Position numbers and translations under genes: made by a program. From JANMDR01 sp031376425 (GTDB taxonomy: Bacteria > Pseudomonadota > Gammaproteobacteria > Burkholderiales > Usitatibacteraceae): a stretch of 64,000 bases of DNA. Positions 42,457-49,796 of this stretch are shown piece by piece (position 1 is the stretch's first letter; the number at the start of each line of letters is the position of its first letter). The stretch spans positions 1-64,000 of the forward strand of contig JANMDR010000060.1 of the NCBI GenBank assembly GCA_031376425.1. Direction: 5' to 3'. The notes under the pieces were generated by a model that saw nothing but the letters and a program-made list of their open reading frames with translations, was not told where the DNA came from and ran no database searches.

Positions 42457-43848
42457 TTATTTTCCGTCTTCTACGATACTTCCACGCAAGGTGTAATGCA
42501 TGGCTTCGTCAATCTTCAAGGTTACAAAGTGCCCGATATAGCTCGCGGCACCGGGGAAATTAACGACACGATTATTATCAGTACGGCCAGTCAATTCATT
42601 GTCATCACGCTTCGATGTGCCTTCCACCAACACGCGCTGTAAGGTGCCGAGCATGGCTTGGCTAATCACGCTTGCTTGTGCATTTAACTGATCCTGCAAA
42701 ATTTTTAGGCGGGCGTGTTTGATTTCATACGAGGCATCATCGGGTAAATTAGCAGCCGGCGTGCCAGGGCGCGGGCTATAAATAAAACTATAGCTACCGT
42801 CAAAATTTACGTCCTTAACAAGCTTCAAGGTTTTGGCGAAATCTTCTTCTGTTTCACCCGGAAAACCAACAATAAAATCACTTGTGATCGAAATATCTGG
42901 CCGCGCTTCGCGCACTTTACGAATAATGGATTTATATTGCAGCGCCGTGTAATTGCGCTTCATGGCGGATAAAATTCTGTCCGATCCTGACTGCACAGGC
43001 AAGTGCAGTTGCGAAACGAGTTTGGGCAACTTTACAAAGGCCTCGATTAAGCGCGGGGTAAACTCAACAGGGTGCGACGTGGTGTAGCGAATCCGTTCAA
43101 CTGCTTCAATGCGCGATACGGCAGCGAGCAGCAGCGCTAAATCTGCCGACGTGCCATCAACCATTTCGCCTAAGTAGGCGTTGACGTTTTGACCCAGCAG
43201 AATAATCTCCTTAACACCTTTGGCGGTAAGAGCATTTATTTCGGCCAGCACATCATTAAACGGGCGCGAAATTTCCTCACCACGGGTATAAGGCACCACG
43301 CAAAAACTACAATATTTGCTACAGCCTTCCATGATCGATACATAGGCCGATACGCCCTCAACCCGCGCAGGGGGCAGATTGTCGAACTTTTCAATTTCAG
43401 GAAAGCTAATATCGACCTGACTCTGTCCGGTCGCGCGTTGCCGTTTTATTAGAGCGGGAATGCGGTGCAAGGTTTGCGGGCCAAAAACAAAATCAACATA
43501 AGGCGCACGCTCAACAATCGCATCGCCTTCTTGCGATGCCACACAGCCACCCACGCCAATTAGCATGCCCGGCTTTGACTCTTTTAACTCACGCAAACGG
43601 CCTAAATCACTGAACACTTTTTCTTGCGCTTTTTCGCGCACAGAACAGGTGTTGAGCAGCACAATATCCGCATCTTCAGCCGTTTCCGCTTTTTCGTAAC
43701 CCTCAAATTCATGCAATACATCAGCCATTTTTTGGCTATCGTATTCGTTCATTTGGCAGCCAAAGGTGCGGATGAAAACTTTTTTAGATTGCAGAGGCGC
43801 TAAATTGGGCTTTTTAACCTGCGCGTAGCGTGCGGATGAGCGTGTCAT
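42457..43848 (-). CDS. miaB: tRNA-2-methylthio-N6-dimethylallyladenosine synthase
   Basis: Radical SAM methylthiotransferase that modifies A37 of tRNAs reading UNN codons. It carries two iron-sulfur clusters: three cysteines of the first in TFGCQMNEYDS, NTCSVREKA and GGCVASQEG, and the radical SAM CSKYCSFC. A C-terminal TRAM domain follows. Length is 463 residues. A GGAG lies 6 nt before the ATG. The gene starts about 50 bp downstream of the tRNA gene and may share its transcript. Confidence 0.97.
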   Translation of the reverse strand: MTRSSARYAQVKKPNLAPLQSKKVFIRTFGCQMNEYDSQKMADVLHEFEGYEKAETAEDADIVLLNTCSVREKAQEKVFSDLGRLRELKESKPGMLIGVGGCVASQEGDAIVERAPYVDFVFGPQTLHRIPALIKRQRATGQSQVDISFPEIEKFDNLPPARVEGVSAYVSIMEGCSKYCSFCVVPYTRGEEISRPFNDVLAEINALTAKGVKEIILLGQNVNAYLGEMVDGTSADLALLLAAVSRIEAVERIRYTTSHPVEFTPRLIEAFVKLPKLVSQLHLPVQSGSDRILSAMKRNYTALQYKSIIRKVREARPDISITSDFIVGFPGETEEDFAKTLKLVKDVNFDGSYSFIYSPRPGTPAANLPDDASYEIKHARLKILQDQLNAQASVISQAMLGTLQRVLVEGTSKRDDNELTGRTDNNRVVNFPGAASYIGHFVTLKIDEAMHYTLRGSIVEDGK

Positions 43849-43899
43849 GCGGAGCTCCGAAGGGATCAGCAGCTTAGAAAAATGCTGAACCGAAAATAT

Positions 43900-43976
43900 T
43901 GGTGGCCAATCCCTGATTCGAACAGGGGACCTGCGGATTATGATTCCGTCGCTCTAACCGGCTGAGCTAATTGGCC
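43900..43976 (-). tRNA. tRNA with CAT anticodon (Ile2 or elongator Met)
   Basis: A 77-nt cloverleaf: acceptor GGCCAAT paired with ATTGGCC, D stem GCTC/GAGC, anticodon stem closing the loop ATCATAA (anticodon CAT), T arm CCCTG-TTCGAAT-CAGGG, and an encoded ACCA end. The first anticodon-stem pair is an A-C mismatch. CAT may be methionine, or isoleucine after lysidine modification. The acceptor has C4-G69 as in E. coli tRNA-Ile2 but A5-T68, so identity is unresolved. It is unlikely to be initiator Met because the first pair G1-C72 is matched. Confidence 0.93.
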
Positions 43977-44030
43977 AATATGCGCAAAACACCCGATTAC
44001 AGCGGTGCAAAGCAACAGTGAAGGGGGCGA

Positions 44031-44059
44031 ATTGTGACTTGGCTAGGCTATTTTGTCAA
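44031..44059 (-). promoter_or_regulatory. Sigma-70 type promoter for the tRNA gene
   Basis: On the minus strand a perfect -35 TTGACA (44059-44054) and a -10 CACAAT (44036-44031) are separated by exactly 17 bases. The tRNA 5' end lies 55 bases downstream of the -10. It sits just after the terminator-like hairpin of the upstream DUF1223 gene, which fits a fresh start of transcription for the tRNA and possibly miaB. Confidence 0.6.
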
Positions 44060-44085
44060 GAAAAATAGCGTGTTTTAGGCTATTT
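44060..44085 (-). terminator. Intrinsic terminator after the DUF1223 gene
   Basis: On the minus strand the arms AAATAGC and GCTATTT flank a 9-base loop, and the second arm runs straight into TTTTTC. The first arm overlaps the stop codon of the gene it ends. The stem is AT-rich, so strength may be moderate. Confidence 0.5.
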
Positions 44086-44799
44086 ACAACTCAGCGCAGC
44101 CGCTTGCATTGTTTCGCCATTCACTGGATCATACACCACCAAATTCACGCGCTGCGTAAAACTCTGCTCTTTTGGTAACGCCACAAAATTAAGTTTGGCA
44201 CGCCCAGTTTGCGGTACCACTGTTTCATATTGGCGCACTACAAAATCATGTTTTAGCAACTCGCCACTATTTTCACCTGCTTTGACTTTAGTGGTGTGAC
44301 CATCTTCGGTGAGGGTCCAATACGCTGCCCACGGTTTGTTGGGGTTATTGGGCACAATATCCGCGCTGTAATTGTTTCCCTTCAATCCGGCTGCAAGCAC
44401 GATACTGGCTTGCGCGGGCGCTTCATTGCGCTTTAAAATGAAGGGTTGGGCGCTTTTGCCATCGCGCACAATTTGCGGGGTATATACCTGCGCCGACTTG
44501 TTCCACGCGGCAATTTGACGTTGACGGGCATTATTCGCCGTGGTCGAAAAACGATCTTTCCAGCCGATGTAATCCCAATAGCTCACATGAAACGACTGCA
44601 CCACCGCGTTTTGGGCAATGGCGTTCGCTTTTTGCGTGCTTAACCATTGATCAGCAGGTGGACACGAACTACAGCCTTCGGAAGTATAAAGTTCCACAAC
44701 TTGATTTTGGGTAGCACCGGTGCGCGTTTCACATACGGCGGTTTGGGCAAGCGCGCTCGCAGACAAAGCGATGGCAGTAAGAACTAAAATGATACGCAT
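44080..44799 (-). CDS. DUF1223 exported thioredoxin-fold protein
   Basis: A 239-residue secreted protein. The ATG at 44799 gives a signal peptide (MRIILVLTAIALSASALAQT); longer frames upstream lack one. The DUF1223 signature ELYTSEGCSSCPPADQWL has a CSSC-type motif at the start of a thioredoxin-like fold, followed by FHVSYWDYIGWKDRF, typical of the family. No biochemical role is established for it. It is a monocistronic gene with its own terminator. Confidence 0.9.
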   Translation of the reverse strand: MRIILVLTAIALSASALAQTAVCETRTGATQNQVVELYTSEGCSSCPPADQWLSTQKANAIAQNAVVQSFHVSYWDYIGWKDRFSTTANNARQRQIAAWNKSAQVYTPQIVRDGKSAQPFILKRNEAPAQASIVLAAGLKGNNYSADIVPNNPNKPWAAYWTLTEDGHTTKVKAGENSGELLKHDFVVRQYETVVPQTGRAKLNFVALPKEQSFTQRVNLVVYDPVNGETMQAAALSCK

Positions 44800-44996
44800 A
44801 ATGACGCCTTTCCAAAAACATGGTTGTTTTGATTGTACGATGCTATCAAGGCATTGGATGCACCGTGCCAAAGTGGGTGTTAACGACGCTTTTCGCTGAT
44901 TTCGTCGCTGTATTTTCGGCTTTGTCGGACGTAAGATGACAATATTTACCCAACAGCTATGCTCCCTATTATTCCAACAACGGCAAGGAGCCTTCA

Positions 44997-46361
44997 GTGA
45001 GAACAACTTTCTTTTTTATATTTCGAAAATTATTCGCTTGGGTGTTTACTGGGTTGATAGTGCTGCTAATTATAAGCAGCGTAAAGCCCGAGCGCTCTAG
45101 CAGCGTCCCAAGTTCAATGGTGTTTCTTGCTGCATTTATCACGCTTACTTTCGTGCTAACTAATGCATTCTCGCATGTGCGCCGCGTCCGCTTCACTGCA
45201 GCTAGCACCGCGATTGATGGCAGCATGCTGGCGAATCGGCATCGTCGTCATATTGAAATTCCCTTTGATGCCAATGAAGGATTCTCGATTTTAGAAGCCA
45301 CATTACGCGATTTGCCTCGCGCTGAAAGTATTGAAAGTGCCGCCGATAGTTTGCAAGCGCGGGCGCGGGTGCGCCATAGCGTAAACAACAGTAGCAGTAG
45401 CGCGGTAGGCAGCACGGCTCCCAGCAGCGAGCCCAACCTAACAATACTAAAATGGATAGAGCAAATTACCCATTGGAGCTTCAATCGGTCTCTGCCACGC
45501 GACCGCGTGCTGGCCACCATCACCCCCGGTGATGGTACGTGCCGCCTCACCCTTGTCTGTGAACCTGAGTACCATGCATGGCGCGATTGGTATCAAGTTG
45601 ATTATGCGACTAATTTAGAGAATGCTGAAGCGATTACGCGCGCGATTGCCCGCCGCATCGCCGCGCGCCGCCGCTCCGATCAAGCAGCGACCAAACAAAC
45701 GGTGACAGAAAAAGAACTTACGGTTGCCAAGCTCAGTTTATTGCACGCCCAAGTTGAACCACACTTTTTATACAATACGCTCGCCAGCGCCCAATATCTC
45801 ACGCGCACTGATCCGTCGCGAGCTGATTTAATGTTAGGTAATTTGATTACTTATCTTCAGCATTCCTTACCACGCACGCAAGATTTGCCCTCCACCATCG
45901 GCGAGGAATTAGAGCGCGTTACTGCCTACTTAGAGATTTTGAAAATTCGCATGGGGGGGCGCTTGGGCGTACAAGTCGATGTGCCGGATGCCCTAAAAAC
46001 AGTACCGTTTCCAACCATGATGCTACAAACTTTGGTAGAAAATGCGATTAAACATGGGCTAGAACCTAAAACTGGTGGCGGCACAATTTGGATTATTGCC
46101 AAGCCCGCTGCTGATAATGTAACCGTGAGTGTGGCCGACGATGGTTGCGGATTCAACCCCGACAGTACCGGCACTGGCATCGGTTTAAAAAATGTACGTG
46201 AGCGTTTAGCGCTAACCTATGGCAACACCGCGCAATTTAACATCGTGGCTAATTTCCCGCATGGTGTCACCGCAAGTATTTGCGTTCCGGCTCCAACCGC
46301 AAGTATTTGCGTTCCAAATGCAGCGGGTAAAACAGTAACAGCCGGAGGCCAGCATGACTAA
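44997..46361 (+). CDS. LytS-type sensor histidine kinase
   Basis: Membrane histidine kinase of the His_kinase/HATPase class that pairs with LytTR regulators. Two N-terminal helices (about residues 8-25 and 40-56) form a minimal membrane domain without a recognisable sensor module. A cytoplasmic region with a Ser-rich loop leads to LLHAQVEPHFLYNTLASAQYL with the phospho-acceptor His. The ATP domain follows: TLVENAIKHGLEP, ADDGCGFN and GTGIGLKNVRERL. The start is GTG. The C-terminus contains a tandem duplication of nine residues (TASICVPAP, TASICVPNA). It overlaps the regulator gene by 8 bp. Confidence 0.93.
   Translation: MRTTFFFIFRKLFAWVFTGLIVLLIISSVKPERSSSVPSSMVFLAAFITLTFVLTNAFSHVRRVRFTAASTAIDGSMLANRHRRHIEIPFDANEGFSILEATLRDLPRAESIESAADSLQARARVRHSVNNSSSSAVGSTAPSSEPNLTILKWIEQITHWSFNRSLPRDRVLATITPGDGTCRLTLVCEPEYHAWRDWYQVDYATNLENAEAITRAIARRIAARRRSDQAATKQTVTEKELTVAKLSLLHAQVEPHFLYNTLASAQYLTRTDPSRADLMLGNLITYLQHSLPRTQDLPSTIGEELERVTAYLEILKIRMGGRLGVQVDVPDALKTVPFPTMMLQTLVENAIKHGLEPKTGGGTIWIIAKPAADNVTVSVADDGCGFNPDSTGTGIGLKNVRERLALTYGNTAQFNIVANFPHGVTASICVPAPTASICVPNAAGKTVTAGGQHD
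46269..46315 (+). repeat. 27-bp tandem duplication at the 3' end of the kinase gene
   Basis: The 20-base unit ACCGCAAGTATTTGCGTTCC occurs twice, 27 bases apart, in frame near the kinase C-terminus and beyond the conserved ATP domain. It encodes the repeated TASICVP. Because the copies are identical, the duplication appears recent. Confidence 0.8.
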
Positions 46362-47136
46362 TTGCGTCATTGCCGAAGACGAAGCGCTGTTTCGTGAAGC
46401 GCTCATAAGCACCTTAAAAGAAACCTGGCCCACTCTCACTATTTTAGCGGCGTGCGAGGATGGCGCAGAGGCTTTAGAAATCATTAGCGACCAGCAACCC
46501 GATATTGCATTCTTAGATATTCGTATGCCCGGCCTAACCGGTTTAGAAGTAGCGCGCGCCATGGCGCAGTGTGCGCCACAAACGCAAATTGTGTTCGTGA
46601 CCGCTTACGACCAGTACGCAATCTCCGCATTTGAACAGGGTGCAGTTGACTACCTACAAAAGCCGATTTCTCGCGACCGCGTGCAACGCACCGTGGCACG
46701 CTTGCAAGCACGGATGCAGGCGCACAACCCGGCAAAAAAAACCGACGCAACTGACCTAGCCGCTATTGTTGCGCAACTACAGCAAAGTTTGGCACCTGTG
46801 CGTGCTATGGCACCCTTGGTGTGGATTACCGCTAGTGCGGGCCGCGAAACCCGATTAATTATGATGGACGATGTGCTTTACTTTCAAGCCGATAATAAAT
46901 ACACAGTGGTCATGACAGCGGAGGGTGAAGCGCTGGTGCGTAAACCCCTGCGCGACTTATTGGTGGAGTTAGATACTACCCATTTCAAGCAAATCCATCG
47001 ATCTACCATCGTCAACCTGAAAGCTATCGCCAGTATTACGCGCGACGACACCGGCAAAGGCTTACTCAAGCTAAAAACCCGTAGCGAAACGCTCACAGTG
47101 AGCCAGGCATTTATGCCGCTATTTCGCGCAATTTAA
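46354..47136 (+). CDS. LytTR-family response regulator
   Basis: A 260-residue regulator with an N-terminal receiver (CVIAEDEALFREAL, phosphorylated Asp in AFLDIRMPG, VFVTAYDQYAISAF, YLQKPISRDR). A C-terminal LytTR DNA-binding domain follows (ETRLIMMDDVLYFQADNKYT, FKQIHRSTIVNLKAI). Its ATG overlaps the kinase gene, so they form one unit. The next gene, a TonB-dependent receptor, begins 170 bp downstream behind a set of palindromes, but whether this regulator binds there is unknown. Confidence 0.94.
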   Translation: MTNCVIAEDEALFREALISTLKETWPTLTILAACEDGAEALEIISDQQPDIAFLDIRMPGLTGLEVARAMAQCAPQTQIVFVTAYDQYAISAFEQGAVDYLQKPISRDRVQRTVARLQARMQAHNPAKKTDATDLAAIVAQLQQSLAPVRAMAPLVWITASAGRETRLIMMDDVLYFQADNKYTVVMTAEGEALVRKPLRDLLVELDTTHFKQIHRSTIVNLKAIASITRDDTGKGLLKLKTRSETLTVSQAFMPLFRAI

Positions 47137-47208
47137 ACGATGGATTTAGCCATTTTCTGCTTTAGGCGCTGACAACCTCATATCTTTCATTTAAAAGCTA
47201 CAACTTTT

Positions 47209-47274
47209 ATGCAATAAAATTGCATTTATATCGCAACATTGTTGCGATAGTTGTTGCAACATTGTTGCGACAAC
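47209..47274. promoter_or_regulatory. Three tandem palindromic operator-like sites before the TonB receptor
   Basis: Site 1 (47209-47225) is ATGCAATAAAATTGCAT. Site 2 (47229-47249) is a perfect 21-bp palindrome containing TCGCAACATTGTTGCGA. Site 3 (47250-47274) is a 25-bp palindrome with one mismatched pair around the same GCAACATTGTTGC core. The centres fall at about 47217, 47239 and 47262, so 22-23 bp apart, about two helical turns. They end 32 bp before the receptor ATG. The layout fits a Fur/Zur-type or other dimeric repressor; the regulator is not identified. Confidence 0.6.
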
Positions 47275-47306
47275 GATAATATGCCATAACTTTTTAAGGA
47301 ATCGTT

Positions 47307-49433
47307 ATGCGCAAACTCCAATACTCCATCAAAAAATCACCTTTATTGCTAGCACTAAGTGCCGGCTTATATGCTCAATTTTGCGTGGCACAAACAACGC
47401 CCACAGCTACTGTACCGACTACAACGGCAGCAAAACCGACCCTTGTAGAACGAATTGAAACTATTATTGTTACCGCTAACCCTTTCCTAGACTTCTTCTT
47501 TGGCACAGCTAAACCAGTCACCATATTAAAGGGCGATGCATTACGTCAAAAACGCGGTGCGACAATTGGCGAAACACTCAGCGGTGAGCTCGGTGTGCAA
47601 TCGAGTGCATTTGCACAAGGCGCAGCGCGACCAAATATTCGCGGCCAAGATAGCGCCCGCGTACGCGTAATGGACAATGGCATTGATAGCTTAGATGTAA
47701 GTTGCATCAGCCCCGATCATGCGGTTTCTATTGACACTTTTAATGCGCGACAAATTGAAATTTTACGCGGGCCGATGACCCTGCTTTACGGCAGCGGTGC
47801 TATTGGCGGCTTAGTAAATGTAGTGAGTGATCGTATTCCTTTAGTGTCGGCCAACGTAGCGAACACCGCGACAAAAAATGATGATTTGACGCCCAATAAT
47901 CAACTGGAAGCCCGGCTTGCAGATGCAACTGGCGAACGCAGTATAGCTGCGGCACATAATGGCTGGAACGCTGATAAATCCACTGCTTGGCATCTTGATG
48001 GATTTAGCCGATCTAACCGCGACGTAAAAATCCCCGTTATGGCAAATATTGATTTTCCCGAGGGTACAAAAAATGGCAAACTGGCCAACAGCGCGGCAAA
48101 ATCTCGTGGTGGTGCGCTAGGCCTTACGCAACAATTTAACGGGACAAGTAGTGCCGGGGTGAGCGTTTCTCGGCTCGAATCAGAATATGGAATTCCTAAT
48201 GAAGATGCCGCACGCATTGAGTTAAAACAAACCCGATTTGATTTTTCAGGCGATATCGCAACGCCTTTTTCAGGCATTGATAAATTGAAGCTACGGGCGG
48301 GTCACAATAACTATAAACACACTGAGTTTGAAGCGAGCGGTGCCGCTGGCACTCTGTTTGACAACAAAGCCTATGAGGCACGGGTTGAATTGCATCAAAC
48401 AGCCAGAGATGAGCAACGTCGCGTATTCGGTGTGCAATTTTCCAAGCGTGATTTTTCAGCTATCGGTGAAGAAACGATTGTGCCAAAAACTAAAACTGAC
48501 GCGCAAGGCATTTGTTTAGTACAGCAAATGTTGCTCGGCCAAAATAAATTAGATTTGGGCGGCAGAGTTGAGCAAGAAACCCATAAGCCAGAGAATGGCT
48601 TGGTTGCGCGTAAATTTAACTTGGTTTCAGCAGGTGTTTCAATCACCACTCAGCTTGCTCCGCAAACAACCTTATTTGCAGGCGTTAACTATGCGGAACG
48701 TGCGCCCAGTATTGAAGAGCTGTATTCCAACGGTGCCCATATCGCCACCCAAAGCTTTGATATTGGTGCTCCCAGCCTCGCCAAAGAACAAGCTCGCAGC
48801 GTAGAAATTGGCATTGCACGCAATGTTGAGGGCGTAGGCTATGCGAGCTGGAAAATTAATCTATTCGCCAATCAGATCAACAATTTTGTGTATCGTGCTA
48901 GCGAGGACTTAAACGGTGACAGCATTGCCGATGTTGTAGATGACAAAGGTGAAATTAGCGATGAGGGCGAATTTTTATTGCTGCGTACTACTCAGGGGCG
49001 CGCCTTGTTTCGCGGTATGGAGGCGGAAATTTCATTTAAACCAGCGCCCAATCTAACTCTACGCGCCTTTACCGATACCGTACGCGCCACCATAAGCGGC
49101 GACAAAAATAGTGGCAATCTACCGCGCATCGCCCCGACGCGCATAGGTGCATCCGTGCAATGGCTTGTCGGCGCGGCAACTATAGGTACAACAGTGACTG
49201 CAGTGCAGCGCGCCCGCAGTTTAGCTGCTCTGGAAACGCCAACAGCGGGTTACACCCGTGTAGATGCTGATATTGCATGGAGGCTTGATGTAGGCGCAAA
49301 ACAACAAGCCATTTTTTCATTGAGCGGTAAAAACCTCACAAATCGCGAAATACGTAACCATACGTCATTCCTAAAAGCCTATGTACCGCAAACGGGCCGC
49401 ACGTTTATTGCGTGTGTAAGCGCGAGTTTCTAA
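47307..49433 (+). CDS. TonB-dependent receptor, ZnuD-like
   Basis: Outer membrane active transporter of 708 residues. A signal peptide ends about ...YAQFCVAQ. The plug domain has GATIGETLSGELGVQSSAF, ARPNIRGQDSARVRVMDNGI, DVSCISPDHAVSIDTFNARQIEILRGPMTLLYGSGAIGG and NVVSDRIP. A 22-strand barrel is expected after it, ending in a terminal Phe (SASF). The SPDHAV segment recalls zinc receptor ZnuD and relatives, so zinc or another metal is a likely ligand, though not proven. AAGGA lies 6 nt before the ATG, and a strong terminator follows the gene. Confidence 0.9.
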   Translation: MRKLQYSIKKSPLLLALSAGLYAQFCVAQTTPTATVPTTTAAKPTLVERIETIIVTANPFLDFFFGTAKPVTILKGDALRQKRGATIGETLSGELGVQSSAFAQGAARPNIRGQDSARVRVMDNGIDSLDVSCISPDHAVSIDTFNARQIEILRGPMTLLYGSGAIGGLVNVVSDRIPLVSANVANTATKNDDLTPNNQLEARLADATGERSIAAAHNGWNADKSTAWHLDGFSRSNRDVKIPVMANIDFPEGTKNGKLANSAAKSRGGALGLTQQFNGTSSAGVSVSRLESEYGIPNEDAARIELKQTRFDFSGDIATPFSGIDKLKLRAGHNNYKHTEFEASGAAGTLFDNKAYEARVELHQTARDEQRRVFGVQFSKRDFSAIGEETIVPKTKTDAQGICLVQQMLLGQNKLDLGGRVEQETHKPENGLVARKFNLVSAGVSITTQLAPQTTLFAGVNYAERAPSIEELYSNGAHIATQSFDIGAPSLAKEQARSVEIGIARNVEGVGYASWKINLFANQINNFVYRASEDLNGDSIADVVDDKGEISDEGEFLLLRTTQGRALFRGMEAEISFKPAPNLTLRAFTDTVRATISGDKNSGNLPRIAPTRIGASVQWLVGAATIGTTVTAVQRARSLAALETPTAGYTRVDADIAWRLDVGAKQQAIFSLSGKNLTNREIRNHTSFLKAYVPQTGRTFIACVSASF

Positions 49434-49796
49434 ATTCCAAAGCACCAATGCTTTAAGAGACGAGAATCTTGGTGCATCACCCCATGTTTAATGCCTTGAA
49501 AAAGCCTGATTGATAAGCTTCTTCAAGGCATTTTTTCATTTTCAGCCAAGGTGAATCTCAATTTCAATCTTAGCCGTATACATTTTGGAACATATTTCCT
49601 ATCGAAACGCTGTGATTTTCAAGCACAATTTATATCATGCACGGAGTTTGTCGCAATTTAGCGACACCCAAGCGACATGCAGGAGTGTGTGATTTTTACT
49701 TTGTTGTAGTCGATTGTTGCGCTACGATGCATATTATTGGCGATAATTAGCCAACAAAAATCGTTTTGCCAAAAATAGCTTAAATGGGGTGTTGAA
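49434..49796 (+). other. 363-bp intergenic region between receptor and cytochrome genes
   Basis: No gene is seen. It holds the receptor's terminator near its start and an AT-rich stretch with short inverted repeats. GTCGC and GCGAC lie around 49650-49665, and TTGGC and GCCAA around 49736-49755. These are probably promoter DNA for the cytochrome gene at 49797. No convincing -10/-35 pair was picked. Confidence 0.5.
49490..49536 (+). terminator. Intrinsic terminator after the TonB receptor
   Basis: A 16-base arm beginning AATGCCTTGAA pairs with the arm ending TTCAAGGCATT with one mismatch across a 10-base loop, followed by six T. It is 56 bp after the receptor stop and separates it from the cytochrome gene. 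Confidence 0.8.

Noticed and set aside
44060..44079. Additional small gene between the tRNA and the DUF1223 gene
   Set aside because: The space is filled by a promoter and a terminator hairpin, with no start codon and coding-like frame.
47229..47274. Assigning the palindromes specifically as LytTR boxes or as Zur boxes
   Set aside because: LytTR sites are usually direct repeats and the standard Zur consensus (ATAAC-rich) does not match, so only the operator-like nature is claimed.
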